DNA of 64,000 nucleotides. Source: Nocardia fusca NBRC 14340 (GTDB lineage Bacteria > Actinomycetota > Actinomycetes > Mycobacteriales > Mycobacteriaceae). Positions 24,412-33,445 of this stretch are shown here, in pieces (within the stretch, counting starts at the first letter, position 1; each line of letters starts with the position of its first letter). The notes below the pieces were generated by a model that was given only the letters and a program-made list of their open reading frames with translations, made no database searches and had not been told where the DNA came from. The stretch is from positions 1 through 64,000 of the forward strand of contig NZ_BDCU01000030.1 of NCBI RefSeq assembly GCF_001618425.1, written 5' to 3'. A program made the position numbers and the translations under genes.

Positions 24412-24524
24412 TGCACGAGCCGCGCGAATACCCCGACTACGCGCCGGGCTACTACGCGACCTTCCTCGAGGACCCCGACGGCATCCGCTGGGAAGTCGCC
24501 CACATCCCCAACCCCACACACTGA

Positions 24525-25169
24525 CCTGCCGAACTGGGCACGCCCGGCCACGGCTGAACTGAAAGGCATTCGCGAACTTCATCATCTCGGTACGCCGTGA
24601 ACTTCGGCTCGACCCCGTTCCGGCGCATGGTGGGGCAACTCGGCAGGAAGCGAGTGCTGAAATCCCGCTTCCGTCAAAGGTTGGATCTCGGACAGCTACC
24701 AAGACGGGAAATGCCTGAATACCCAGCGAAACCTCGGGCCGGCTCGACGCCGGGCCGCGCGATACAGCGCAGAACGTAGGGCGGCGACGCTGACCAATAT
24801 CTTGGCGCCGATATGTTCGGTCAGCATGCAGCCGCGAGCGAACCGGCCCGCCTGGACCAGGCGCGTCTGCGCGTGGACTCCCTGCGTCGCCGCCGCGGGC
24901 CGCGGCCCTGGGGCGGGTGGGAAGCCATTCCGTAGTCCGGTGCGGCCAGGTGAATGGTGGAGCGCTCGAAGTGCGCAGTTCCACGTTCAGACCCGGCAGG
25001 GGCATCTGGCGGGTCGGTAGACCGCGGCGGTGCCGAGCCCGAAGAGATTCGCGAGGAACCGGCTTCGCGCTCGACAGCACTACCAACCCACCCAGATTGC
25101 CACCATCTTTCACCGGTGTAATCGGTCATCCTGAGACCACGCAGGAATGCATCAAGGAAGGGGACACTC
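24525..25169. other. 645-bp stretch with no intact gene
   Basis: Between the VOC 3' end and the 25170 gene. Only a fragment at about 24812-24934 (plus strand, MFGQHAAASEPARLDQARLR to a TAG) looks coding. It lacks a partner and may be a gene remnant. The long minus-strand frame across this stretch has no protein-like signal. A ribosome-binding site (AAGGAAGGGG) precedes 25170. Confidence 0.4.
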
Positions 25170-26174
25170 GTGGGTCACGACGAAGTCGAGCAAAGCGCCG
25201 AGGCTCGATACCGTGAGGAGCTGGCCGGATATACAGCCCGGTTGGAATGGGCCGAGCGCCGGCTACCGCTGGTAGCTGCCAAGATCCGGGCCGGTGGGCC
25301 GCCGCGGCCGAGTCTGGCCGGGGCGCCGATCATCGCCGAACTGCCGCTGGGGGATAGCCCTGCGCATGTGGTGGCGCTGCTGTGTCTCGCCGCGTCCCAG
25401 GATCTCGCCATGGTCATCACCAGGCCCGGTGGTGACGGCGACTATGCCCGCCGTGTTCTCGACATGATCGGCTGCCGGGATACCACTGTGGTCACCGGCT
25501 ACGATCGAGACCACGACGGGGGCCAGGCGTCCAGGGATTCGCTACTTGACGGGATCGGGGAGACGGTCGCCACGTTCTGCGCGTCCGCGCCGGCGTGGCG
25601 GCCGATCCGATGGATCGGGACCGGGTCACCGGTCGTCCTCGACCGGTGTCTGCGATCGGCACCGGATCTGGGCGAACGGTTAGCCGTTACCCAGGTCGAC
25701 ACGCAGTTCCCGCAGTATCGCCGCCAGGCTGAACGCGTCATCGCCAGCACAGACCTGCAGATCGTGTTGTCGGAGACGGTGGCCGCCCACACCGTGGTCC
25801 CCGCCGACCTGGCGGCTGCCTGCACGGGGGACTGCGCCACGATCCTGGAAGAACACGCTCGTTGTGGACCGAGCTCCGCCGCGCCGGTGATCGCCGCCGC
25901 CGCAGGGCTGCGCATGCCCGTGGTGACCTTCAACCGCCGCCGGACAGCGATCGGTGAAGCGGGGCAGGTGCTGCTCGCCCCGACCGCGACTTCTCGTGCC
26001 ATCACCCGCGAGAATGAACCAGCGGGCACCGGTCCCACGCCGGCCGACCGGCGACAAGTCACCAAGCGCATCGATCCGTACTTCGCGACCTGGCTGACGA
26101 AGCAGCTCAACCGACATGCCTTGCTCAACAACCACGACCGCACCCCACACGAACCCATGTCGTTCGACGAGTGA
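25170..26174 (+). CDS. nucleoside-hydrolase-like protein, degenerate site
   Basis: A 334-residue protein starting at GTG 25170 after a strong purine-rich ribosome-binding site. The segment PIIAELPLGDSPAHVVALLC followed by LAASQDLAMVITRPGGDGDY resembles the beginning of the inosine-uridine nucleoside hydrolase fold. The DxDxxxDD calcium motif is not intact, so catalysis is doubtful. A central region (TQVDTQFPQYRRQAERVIAS) and an Arg-rich C-terminus follow. It may bind a nucleoside-like ligand. The assignment rests on pattern only; it could be an unrelated Rossmann-like protein. Confidence 0.45.
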   Translation: MGHDEVEQSAEARYREELAGYTARLEWAERRLPLVAAKIRAGGPPRPSLAGAPIIAELPLGDSPAHVVALLCLAASQDLAMVITRPGGDGDYARRVLDMIGCRDTTVVTGYDRDHDGGQASRDSLLDGIGETVATFCASAPAWRPIRWIGTGSPVVLDRCLRSAPDLGERLAVTQVDTQFPQYRRQAERVIASTDLQIVLSETVAAHTVVPADLAAACTGDCATILEEHARCGPSSAAPVIAAAAGLRMPVVTFNRRRTAIGEAGQVLLAPTATSRAITRENEPAGTGPTPADRRQVTKRIDPYFATWLTKQLNRHALLNNHDRTPHEPMSFDE

Positions 26175-26405
26175 TCACCCCGAGCACCAACATCATCACC
26201 TCGCGGTTGGCGCTCCGGGCTCGACCCTCGCGATCACCGCCGGTGCTGTCCGCGGACTGTCAGCGTCGGTTATTTCGAGACGATCGGCGCACCAGTGGCA
26301 CTGGAGTTCATCGACCAACGCAGAGGCACGTACAGCAACCTTGACCGACACCGGTTAGCCTGAACCGGGTCTCGATCGTGGGCCAGCCGGAAGCCAGGGG
26401 GAAAT

Positions 26406-27374
26406 ATGCTCAGACGTCTCGTCGCATCGTGTCTGCTTCTCGGATGCCTGACCGCATGCGGCACCGGAACCGGCGACGACCGAAACATCGATGACTTCTG
26501 GCTCGCCGAATCGGCCACCGACGCCGACCGGCTGGAGTTGCTGCGACGAGCCCGCCAGATCGACCCGTGCGCGCTGCTTCCGCGGGACAAGCTCGCCGAT
26601 TACGGCACGGTGCTGCGCGTATTCAACAACGCACCCAGTTCGTGCACCGCCACCCTCAACTCCGACGAGCTGAGTGAACGCACCCAGTTCCGCGTCTCCT
26701 TCCTCGTGCGGGACCCCGGTGTCCCCTCTCATGAGCCCGGCGTGCCGACCCGGATGGTCGACGGGGTGGAGGTGACGACTGTCCGCGAACTGGACCAGCT
26801 CGGCGAAGACTACGAAGACCAGCTACTCGAGCGAAGCTGCGCTGTCACCGCCGGATTCGGATCACAGCTGTTGCTCCAGATCCAGAATTCGAATCCCGTC
26901 GGCACCGAGCCCTGCCCGGCCGGTGAACAGATGATGGCTGCCGCGCTCGAGGCGTGGAAGGACGAGCCGCCTCTGGGCTCCTCGCCCGACACCGCGCGCA
27001 CGGTGATCGACGGGGTCGATCCTTGTGCCCCGGCCGCTGCCCTCGGAGTGGCGGTGCCGGCGGACCGGCAGTCGATGTGGTCGTGCGAATTCGACTACCG
27101 CGGCGATCAGATTTCGCTGGACTATGGGTACCTCGCGGAGAAGCAGACCGCCGGGCCACCGACATTCACGGTAGGCGCACACGAGGCCTACCGCGTCGAC
27201 GAGCCCGGCGACGACTTCGTGCACTACTGGGGACGAATCGGCCCACCGATCGAGAACGCCGACAAGGTGAGCTACATGGGTCCTGCCTTGCCCACGATCA
27301 CAGTGATGGGCAAGGACCCCGCGACGGTTGAAGATGTCGTCCGTCGGGCATTTTCGCTAACTCCGGCGCCGTAG
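26406..27374 (+). CDS. lipoprotein (DUF3558-like), paralogue of 29348 gene
   Basis: A 322-residue protein with a lipoprotein signal peptide: MLRRLVASCLLLGCLTAC, with the lipobox Cys at 18. The mature part has two halves, each with Cys and a D-P-C signature (IDPCALLPRDKLADYG; VDPCAPAAALGVAVP), typical of DUF3558-type actinobacterial lipoproteins. A purine-rich GGGGGAAAT precedes the ATG. A second copy at 29348 has the same plan (LLLGCLTAC, DADRL-LLRR, IDPCA). The two flank a Ser/Thr kinase on the other strand. Likely anchored in the cell envelope; function unknown. Confidence 0.8.
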   Translation: MLRRLVASCLLLGCLTACGTGTGDDRNIDDFWLAESATDADRLELLRRARQIDPCALLPRDKLADYGTVLRVFNNAPSSCTATLNSDELSERTQFRVSFLVRDPGVPSHEPGVPTRMVDGVEVTTVRELDQLGEDYEDQLLERSCAVTAGFGSQLLLQIQNSNPVGTEPCPAGEQMMAAALEAWKDEPPLGSSPDTARTVIDGVDPCAPAAALGVAVPADRQSMWSCEFDYRGDQISLDYGYLAEKQTAGPPTFTVGAHEAYRVDEPGDDFVHYWGRIGPPIENADKVSYMGPALPTITVMGKDPATVEDVVRRAFSLTPAP

Positions 27375-27439
27375 GGGTGCCGGGTTGGACGTCGGCATGA
27401 CGACTGCCGGCGTCGCGATCGTCAGTTAGCTCGGTGAGT

Positions 27440-29095
27440 TCAGTGGCTGAGGGGAGCTTGGGCCCACCAGTCTCGGAGGATGTCGTCGGCGGTATGGCCC
27501 GGCCATTTGACTGTGATGAGGTAGCGTCCGCGGACCGGGTCGGCCGGGAAAGAAAAATAGGCGGCGGCGAAGACCGAAGCCGCCGAGTTCGGCGGTGGCA
27601 CAGTCACCTGCGCTGGCGTGCCCAGCCTGGAGTGGGGCGCCGACTTCGTCTCGGCCGAGTGCACGATGTCCGGGCCCTGAACGGGTTCCGAATAGACGAA
27701 CTCGTAGGAATCCAGTCGCTCCTCAACAGCGCTGAGAGTCGAATGATCCTCGATGGTGAAGCTGATACCCGAGTTGTCGAAATGGTTGCATTTGATCTCG
27801 TACCCCCGGGCGTTCTTGCCGGTGTAACAGGACGCCTGCTTCCATCCCCGCAGCATGTCTCGCTCGGGAACAAGGCCGGGAAAGTCATCCCTGATGTACT
27901 GATGAGCGCCCCAAGCCGGCGTGCTGGGGCTCTCCCCGCCCTCCGAGCCGGACAGGGACAGGGCTGCCATGCCGACGCCGACCAGCACCACGACGAGCCC
28001 TGCAACCACTACTGGAACAACCGGGAATCTGCGTCGCGGGCCCGGGCCGTGGTGCCCGATCGGGTCGTCCTGAGCCGGGTACGGTGCCGTCGGGGCATGA
28101 GGTATCGGGTCGGGCAGGGAAAGGGTCGGCGCCCAGCCCGGGCGAGGATGGGCGGGGCTCAACTGGTGTGTCGGTTCGGCGGTCTGACCGGTTCCGATCG
28201 GTGAGGAATTGTGCACGGTCGGTGCCATGCGGGCGATATTGACCGTGTCGGCGACGGGCTGGCTTTCGAGCGCGTCGTGGGCCGCGGTGATGAACGCGAT
28301 GCAGGTGGGGAATCGGTCGTCACGGTGTTTGGCCATCGCCCGTTCCAGCACTGTGTCGAGCGCTGCGGGGAGGTCCGGGCGGAGGGTGGTGAGCCGGGGA
28401 ACGGGCTTGGAGATGTGGCCCATCACGACCTGTCCCGGATTTGTCGCCGCATACGGCGGTCGCCCTGCCAGTAGTGCAAAGAGTGTGCAGGCCAGGGAGT
28501 ATTGGTCGGAGCGGGGATCGACCACCTCGCCGGACAGTTGCTCGGGCGAGGCGTAGGCCAGGGTGGCGGTGAAAGTGCCGGTGGCGGTGATCTTGGTGTC
28601 GGTGGAGTCGATGAGCCCGGCGATGCCGAAATCGGTGAGGACCGCGTGCGAGTCGCGAAAGCCGTCCCCGTGGGCGATCACGATATTGGCCGGCTTGACG
28701 TCACGGTGCAGGATGCCGCGGCTGTGCGCGTAATCCAGCGCCAACGCAGTCTCGCTGAGCAGACGCGTCACGGTCGCGGGTGGCTGCCTGGCAGCATCCC
28801 AGGACGCGGCATCGGTGCCGCGAATGTATTGCATCGCGATCCACAGATGACCATCGTTCGCGCCACGGTCCAGGACACCGACGATCCCCGGGTGCTCGAG
28901 TTGCGCGACGACGTCGGCCTCTCGTTCGAATCGGCGGACGAGTTCGGGGTCGGTGGTTACTTCCCGGTTCAGCAACTTCAACGCGACGGTGCGGGGTAAG
29001 CGGGGATGTCGGGCGAGGTATACCGTGCCCATTCCGCCCTGGCCCAGTACTCCTTCGATCCGGTATCCGGCGAAGGTCGTGCCCGCCCCCAGCAT
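27440..29095 (-). CDS. membrane Ser/Thr protein kinase (PknB-like)
   Basis: A 551-residue kinase. The N-terminal catalytic domain (about 8-270) shows LGQGGMGTVYLA, the catalytic loop HRDVKPAN, the DFG motif and an SPE in place of APE (LAYASPEQLSGE). A Pro-rich juxtamembrane linker leads to one transmembrane helix (VVPVVVAGLVVVLVGVGMAA) and an extracellular domain of about 150 residues with two Cys (ASCYTGKN, EIKCNHFD) instead of PASTA repeats. The ATG at 29095 follows GAAGGAG; the longer frame to 29287 is rejected. The extracellular domain may sense the same signal that the flanking lipoproteins bind (inference). Confidence 0.9.
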   Translation of the reverse strand: MLGAGTTFAGYRIEGVLGQGGMGTVYLARHPRLPRTVALKLLNREVTTDPELVRRFEREADVVAQLEHPGIVGVLDRGANDGHLWIAMQYIRGTDAASWDAARQPPATVTRLLSETALALDYAHSRGILHRDVKPANIVIAHGDGFRDSHAVLTDFGIAGLIDSTDTKITATGTFTATLAYASPEQLSGEVVDPRSDQYSLACTLFALLAGRPPYAATNPGQVVMGHISKPVPRLTTLRPDLPAALDTVLERAMAKHRDDRFPTCIAFITAAHDALESQPVADTVNIARMAPTVHNSSPIGTGQTAEPTHQLSPAHPRPGWAPTLSLPDPIPHAPTAPYPAQDDPIGHHGPGPRRRFPVVPVVVAGLVVVLVGVGMAALSLSGSEGGESPSTPAWGAHQYIRDDFPGLVPERDMLRGWKQASCYTGKNARGYEIKCNHFDNSGISFTIEDHSTLSAVEERLDSYEFVYSEPVQGPDIVHSAETKSAPHSRLGTPAQVTVPPPNSAASVFAAAYFSFPADPVRGRYLITVKWPGHTADDILRDWWAQAPLSH

Positions 29096-29347
29096 TGCTG
29101 CTCCTTCTGTCACTATCCGAACGGAGTGACGGTACCGCACTGCTTCAGCCGCGCCGGCCGCCACTGGATCGCATGACCACCGATTACACCGGTCGATGCC
29201 CCGGTCTCGCCACCGGACGGTGTGGCCTCCCGTCAACCATTCACCAGCGGCCCGGCGTTTGTGAATTGGTCCAACGAGCGGAGGCATGATTAATCTGGCC
29301 CAGGCGGCCGCGGCAGGGTGCCGGCCCGGGAATCACCAGGGGGGAAA

Positions 29348-30319
29348 GTGCTCCGACGTCTCGTCGTTGTCTGTCTGCTGTTGGGATGCCTCACCGCGTG
29401 CGAGGCCGGGGCATCGCTGATCAAAGGCCAGAACTCTCCGATCGACGACTACTGGCTCACCGAACCCGCCGCCGACGCCGACCGGCTGGCACTGCTACGA
29501 CGGGTGCGGAACATCGATCCCTGTGCCGTGGTACCGCACGAGGTTCTGTCTGAACTCGGGACGGTTCTGAGCATCCACAATCCCGGCGCCACCGGATGCA
29601 ACGCCACCGTGGGCACTGCGGGATCCGGCGCACAGAGCACGTATCGAATCGCTGCTCTCGTCGGCGGGGACTCCGATCCCGTCTATGGCCCCAATGCCAC
29701 CGTGGCCGAAGTCGACGGCATCACACTCATGACCCAGCGCGATGTGGACGTCACTGGCGGTCAGGAACAACATTTCACGGTCCGTCGCTGCTGGATGCAC
29801 GCCGTTCTGCCCTCGAAGCTGATTTTCAGCTTGCACACCACCACGCCCGCCGGTACCGATCCCTGTGCCCGCGGCAAGGATCTCCTGTGGGCGACGATGT
29901 CGGAGTGGAACCGTGAACCGGCGCAGGGCAGCTCACCTGATACCGAACTGACGGTGGTGACCGGCGCCGACCCCTGCGCGGTCCTGCCGTTGCTCGGGGT
30001 CACCACACCCGCCGGCGACCAGTACCTCTGGGCCTGCGAGTTCGTGTATCGCGACGTCACGATAAACCTCAGCTACAGGCACCAGGCCAAAGGCGCGAGA
30101 CCGGAACAGCAAATCGACAGCATAGGAACGCATCCCGTTTTTCACGACCGTGTCGGCGACGAAGTGGTCTACTTCGCCGAACTCGGCCCTCCGATGGCGA
30201 ATTCCGACCCCAGCAGTGTGCTGGGCCCGGTCAGCCCAACACTCGCCGTTTCCGGCACCGATCCTGCGGTAGTCGACGAAGTCCTGCGCCGCACCCTTTC
30301 CCTGTTTCCCGAGCAGTAG
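29348..30319 (+). CDS. lipoprotein (DUF3558-like), paralogue of 26406 gene
   Basis: A 323-residue protein starting at GTG 29348 after GGGGAAA. The lipoprotein signal VLRRLVVVCLLLGCLTAC is almost identical to that of the 26406 paralogue, including the lipobox Cys. It shares the ADADRL-LLRRVRNIDPCA and GADPCAVLPLLGVTTP motifs. The divergent kinase gene starts 252 bases away, so kinase and lipoprotein share an intergenic promoter region. It is probably the product of a local duplication around the kinase. Confidence 0.8.
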   Translation: MLRRLVVVCLLLGCLTACEAGASLIKGQNSPIDDYWLTEPAADADRLALLRRVRNIDPCAVVPHEVLSELGTVLSIHNPGATGCNATVGTAGSGAQSTYRIAALVGGDSDPVYGPNATVAEVDGITLMTQRDVDVTGGQEQHFTVRRCWMHAVLPSKLIFSLHTTTPAGTDPCARGKDLLWATMSEWNREPAQGSSPDTELTVVTGADPCAVLPLLGVTTPAGDQYLWACEFVYRDVTINLSYRHQAKGARPEQQIDSIGTHPVFHDRVGDEVVYFAELGPPMANSDPSSVLGPVSPTLAVSGTDPAVVDEVLRRTLSLFPEQ

Positions 30320-30339
30320 CCAACCACGGCCACCCCGAG

Positions 30340-30765
30340 ATGTTCGTGGTGGCACCGATACTGCCGAAGAGCGCCGCCCTATACCCACCTGAACCCGATG
30401 TGGCCGCTGTTCCCTATCTGGCGGCACACTGGGGTACGGACGTCGGGTATACGCTCACGCTGCTGAGGCTCGACGACGACCTGGTACTGCGCGATCTCGT
30501 CCAGGCAGTCGAAGACCCCCAACTGTTGGCCGCTATCGACGCCGAATTCGAGGCCGGGCTGGACTGGCTGGAAGAGCTCTGCCGCGAACCCGGCCACACA
30601 CCCACCGTCGACGATGTCATCGAGGTGATCCAGAGCATCATCGACGCGCTTCCCGCCGATCTGGACCTGGACACCGTGGCCGCCTCGGCAGTCGATGCCT
30701 ACCTCGAGCACGCGGCGCGAATCGTGTGCGGCATTGTCGTCGATGCGGCGCCTGTTGAGCCGTGA
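30340..30765 (+). CDS. hypothetical protein
   Basis: A 141-residue acidic protein (LRLDDDLVLRDLVQAVEDPQ, then DWLEELCREPGHTPTVDDVI and LPADLDLDTVAASAVDAYLE), predicted all helical. It starts 20 bases after the lipoprotein stop and is probably cotranscribed. There is no signal peptide although its neighbour is exported. No family recognised. Confidence 0.6.
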   Translation: MFVVAPILPKSAALYPPEPDVAAVPYLAAHWGTDVGYTLTLLRLDDDLVLRDLVQAVEDPQLLAAIDAEFEAGLDWLEELCREPGHTPTVDDVIEVIQSIIDALPADLDLDTVAASAVDAYLEHAARIVCGIVVDAAPVEP

Positions 30766-30813
30766 GCCCGGCGCCAGCACGGGATTTACCCGGGCCCGGT
30801 GGACGCGAGTGCA

Positions 30814-31359
30814 TCAGCGTGGCCAGCGGTAGTGCCGCCACAGATGCCCATCCTCGGCTCCTGTCCCGACATACTGGATCCCCGGGACCTTCAGAATCGC
30901 CTTCACGCTGCGGGCGTTGTCGGCGCGGATGCTCGTGTGAAAGCTCTCGACGGCCGCGGCCTCGGGATGCCTTGTTACTGCGGTCTTGGTCGCCACCGAT
31001 ATGCCCTGGCCCCACCGGGCAGGATCGACGAGCGTCGATATCGACATCACCGGGCTCGGGACCTCTACCTGCGGTGTGGCCGGACGGAAATCCTCGGGCT
31101 CGGCCCATGCAGCAATGACATCGGCACCGAGGTACGCCACCGGCTCATCAGCCCGGTAGGCGATCCAGTTGTGGACCGACAGGAGGCGGCGACCACCCGC
31201 CGTGGTCGGGCCTGGGCAGCGGAAAACCATCGCGGCCACCATTGCCCGCGACGCATGCGCTGGCACCGCCGGGTGCTCACCCCACCCGAAAACCACCCGA
31301 TGGACCTCGGAATCACAGGCGTCCCACGGGCGCAGCTCCAGCGCCGACGCAACGTCCAT
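30814..31359 (-). CDS. GNAT-family N-acetyltransferase
   Basis: A 181-residue protein starting MDVASALELRPWDACDSEVH. It has the acetyl-CoA-binding region ISTLVDPARWGQGISVATKT followed by IRADNARSVKAILKV, the usual end-of-domain pattern of GNAT enzymes. The ATG at 31359 is chosen because the frame further upstream (to 31542) is Arg/Pro-rich. Acceptor unknown; ribosomal-protein or small-molecule acetylation are both possible. Confidence 0.7.
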   Translation of the reverse strand: MDVASALELRPWDACDSEVHRVVFGWGEHPAVPAHASRAMVAAMVFRCPGPTTAGGRRLLSVHNWIAYRADEPVAYLGADVIAAWAEPEDFRPATPQVEVPSPVMSISTLVDPARWGQGISVATKTAVTRHPEAAAVESFHTSIRADNARSVKAILKVPGIQYVGTGAEDGHLWRHYRWPR

Positions 31360-31409
31360 GGGCCCTGGTATCCCCGGCGAACAAATGCCGGGAGGCAATC
31401 GGTGCGCGA

Positions 31410-31643
31410 ACACCGACGGAGCCGGCCGCGCGGGTCGCGCAGAGGGTGCGCGACGCCCATGCCAATGAGGGGCATATCGTGCGGCCGGGCGCCGCGCACC
31501 GACACGGACGCCCTCGGCGCGCTGCATCGCTGGACACAACACCCGTTCCTGGCCCCGGTACTCAGCTACCGCAACGCCTCACCCATCACCGTGTCGGAAG
31601 TATCGAGCGGAGCAAGTCGGCAGGCCACAGTGCCACGTGGCAG
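31410..31643 (+). pseudogene. possible gene remnant
   Basis: Two plus-strand frames carry short protein-like pieces that would join with one frameshift: RVAQRVRDAHANEGHIV and then ALGALHRWTQHPFLAPVLSY to a stop near 31645. No start or domain seen. Low confidence. Confidence 0.2.
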
Positions 31644-32099
31644 CTAGGACAGGTCCAGATGCTGGTTCATGGCCATGGCGGCCTCAGCGAGTTCCGGCAG
31701 CTCGACGACCTTGACCCCTTGCTGTTGTAGTTTTTCGACGCCGACACAGTCCTCGACGAAGGTGGAGGGCTCGCGCCAGGCGATGACGACCTCAGGGATG
31801 CGCGCGGCCAGGATTCGATCGGTGCACGGCAGCCGGGACTTGGTCGCGCGTTCCGAGCACGGCTCCAGGGTGCTGTAGATCGTGGCGCGGGACAGCCGGG
31901 GATCGGCGGGGTCGAGTTTGTCGAGGGCGGCTTCCTCGGCGTGGATCTTGGGGTCTGTTTCGCGGGAGTAGCCGGTGGCGATCTCTTCACCGTCGGCGAC
32001 GATCACCGCTCCGACCGAGAACGCGCCCTCGACGACGGGGCACAGGCCGGCGAGCGTGATCGCGCGGTTCATCCAGTGGTGGTGGTCGAGCTCGGTCAC
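31644..32099 (-). CDS. cytidine/deoxycytidylate deaminase-family protein (RibD-like)
   Basis: A 151-residue zinc deaminase. His53-Ala-Glu55 (KIHAEEAAL) supplies the first zinc ligand and the catalytic Glu; Pro80-Cys81 and Cys92 (LEPCSERATKSRLPC) supply the other two ligands. The spacing is like the deaminase domain of RibD and relatives. It stands alone without a reductase domain. Start ATG 32099. The truncated histidine-kinase gene begins immediately on the other strand, so the upstream region looks rearranged. Confidence 0.8.
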   Translation of the reverse strand: MTELDHHHWMNRAITLAGLCPVVEGAFSVGAVIVADGEEIATGYSRETDPKIHAEEAALDKLDPADPRLSRATIYSTLEPCSERATKSRLPCTDRILAARIPEVVIAWREPSTFVEDCVGVEKLQQQGVKVVELPELAEAAMAMNQHLDLS

Positions 32100-32116
32100 C
32101 GGTTCTCCTTCGATGG

Positions 32117-32727
32117 TGTGTAGCGCAGTAGCGCGACGTCACATCTCCTCGACGGTGCTGCGGGTCGGCGTGGCCCGGCACGCGCTGACCTCCGCGCCGC
32201 CGGACGTCCTGGAAGTTCTCGACGATATCCATCGCAGCGGCAAGGAAACTCTCCACGATCTGCGCACTCTGGTGACAGTGCTGCGGGATCCGGGCGCCGG
32301 CGCGGTGTCGTTCGTCGATCCGGCCGGACTCCCGGTCGCCATCACCGCGGTCGTGGAGCGGACGCGGCTCGTGGTGCCGCGAATCGATCTGGAGTTGGAC
32401 CCTGATATCTCGGCGGTGGACGCGTTGACGGGGCTCACTCTGTTGCGCCTGGCGCAGGAAGGTACCGCCAATGTGGTGAAGCACGCCGGTCCGGAGACCA
32501 CTGCCCGGCTCTCGATCACCGCCGGACCGGGTCCGGTGGAATTCCGGCTGTCCGACAGCGGCCCGGCGGCGGGCACGGCGCCATCCGTCACATCCGGGCC
32601 GGGTGTGGGCCTGATCGGGCTACGCGAGCGGGTCGGACTGCTCGGCGGTACCCTCGTCGCGGCGCCGGCGGGATCGGGCTGGCTGCTCGCCGCAAGCCTC
32701 CCGGGCGAGCCGGACGGTGCCGCGTGA
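32117..32727 (+). pseudogene. NarL-type histidine kinase, 5'-truncated
   Basis: The coding signal begins near 32130 with RRHISSTVLRVGVARHALTS, the part of HisKA_3 that normally follows the phosphorylated HD motif, then LHDLRTLVTVLRDPG. A HATPase domain follows (LAQEGTANVVKHAG, GPGVGLIGLRERVGLLGGTL). The sensor region, membrane segments and the phospho-accepting His are missing. Its stop overlaps the response-regulator start (GTGA). A GTG at 32117 could start a short HATPase protein, but autophosphorylation cannot occur. The break abuts the deaminase gene, so a deletion or insertion likely removed the 5' half. Confidence 0.75.
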
Positions 32728-33398
32728 CCATCAGGGTGATGCTCGTGGACGATCAGCACCTCGTGCGGGCCGGACTGCGCATGCTGTGCGAGACCGCGGC
32801 CGACCTCGAGGTGGTCGCCGAGGCGCCGGGTGGTGCGGAGGCGGTGCGCCTGGCCGAACGGACCGCACCGGATGTGATCCTGATGGATCTGCGGATGCCG
32901 GGGATGGACGGTATCCGCGCCACCACCGCGATCCTGGCCGCCCGGCCCGGGGCCCGGGTCCTCGCACTCACCACGTTCGACGACGACGATCACCTGTATC
33001 CCGCACTGGCAGCCGGTATGTGCGGTTTCCTGGTCAAGGACGCGTCGCCCGGCGACCTGCTCGACGGTATCCGGCGTGCCGCGGCCGGGGACCGGCCGTT
33101 CTCACCGGAGGTGCTGCGCCGGTTGGTGGACACCGCCGTCGCCGCCCGCGCGCAACCGTCGCGGTCCGCCGCACCGGAGGTGACGCTGACCGGACGGGAG
33201 GCCGAAGTGCTGCGATTGGTGGCCGACGGACTGTCGAATACCGAGATCGCCCAGCGCCTGCACATCGGCGTCACCACGGTGAAAACTCATATCGCCAACT
33301 TGCTGTCCAAGACCGGCGCCGACAATCGGGTCAAACTCGCGGTGTACGGGCTCGGCCCGGCGGTGCACAGGTCCGATGACCGTGGCCTGTCGCCGTGA
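32724..33398 (+). CDS. NarL/FixJ-family response regulator
   Basis: A 224-residue regulator. The receiver domain (1-120) has Asp9/Asp10 and the phospho-acceptor Asp55 (VILMDLRMPGMDG), followed by LALTTFDDDDH and FLVKDASPGDLL. The C-terminal LuxR-type helix-turn-helix is LTGREAEVLRLVADGLSNTE with HIGVTTVKTHIANLLSK. GTG at 32724 overlaps the kinase stop. With its cognate kinase broken it must act unphosphorylated, be served by another kinase, or be on its way out. Confidence 0.9.
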   Translation: MTIRVMLVDDQHLVRAGLRMLCETAADLEVVAEAPGGAEAVRLAERTAPDVILMDLRMPGMDGIRATTAILAARPGARVLALTTFDDDDHLYPALAAGMCGFLVKDASPGDLLDGIRRAAAGDRPFSPEVLRRLVDTAVAARAQPSRSAAPEVTLTGREAEVLRLVADGLSNTEIAQRLHIGVTTVKTHIANLLSKTGADNRVKLAVYGLGPAVHRSDDRGLSP

Positions 33399-33445
33399 TC
33401 GGCGTACCCGCCTCCTGTGCGAAGTCCCCGACAGCGGGCGGATAT

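Larger units (their letters stand above)
21869..24524 (+). pseudogene. VOC/glyoxalase-family gene split by a Tn3-type insertion
   Basis: The first part, GTG 21869 to 22162 (98 codons), reads VLTLHHLALTTADQAKAAPF through GGWTVVH. The second part, 24417-24524, reads EPREYPDYAPGYYATFLE then DPDGIRWEVAHIP and a stop. Removing 22163-24411 plus one copy of the 5-bp duplication TGCAC joins them with no frame change into a 133-residue VOC protein. It then has the expected metal ligands (His in HHLAL, His in WQHGAF, Glu in IRWEV). VOC proteins include glyoxalases, dioxygenases and resistance proteins; the substrate is unknown. The gene is inactivated as it stands. Confidence 0.88.

Noticed and set aside
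24358..25113. 251-residue minus-strand frame after the split VOC gene
   Set aside because: It crosses the Tn3-type end, is Arg/Pro/Ser-rich, and has no protein-like segments or ribosome-binding site.
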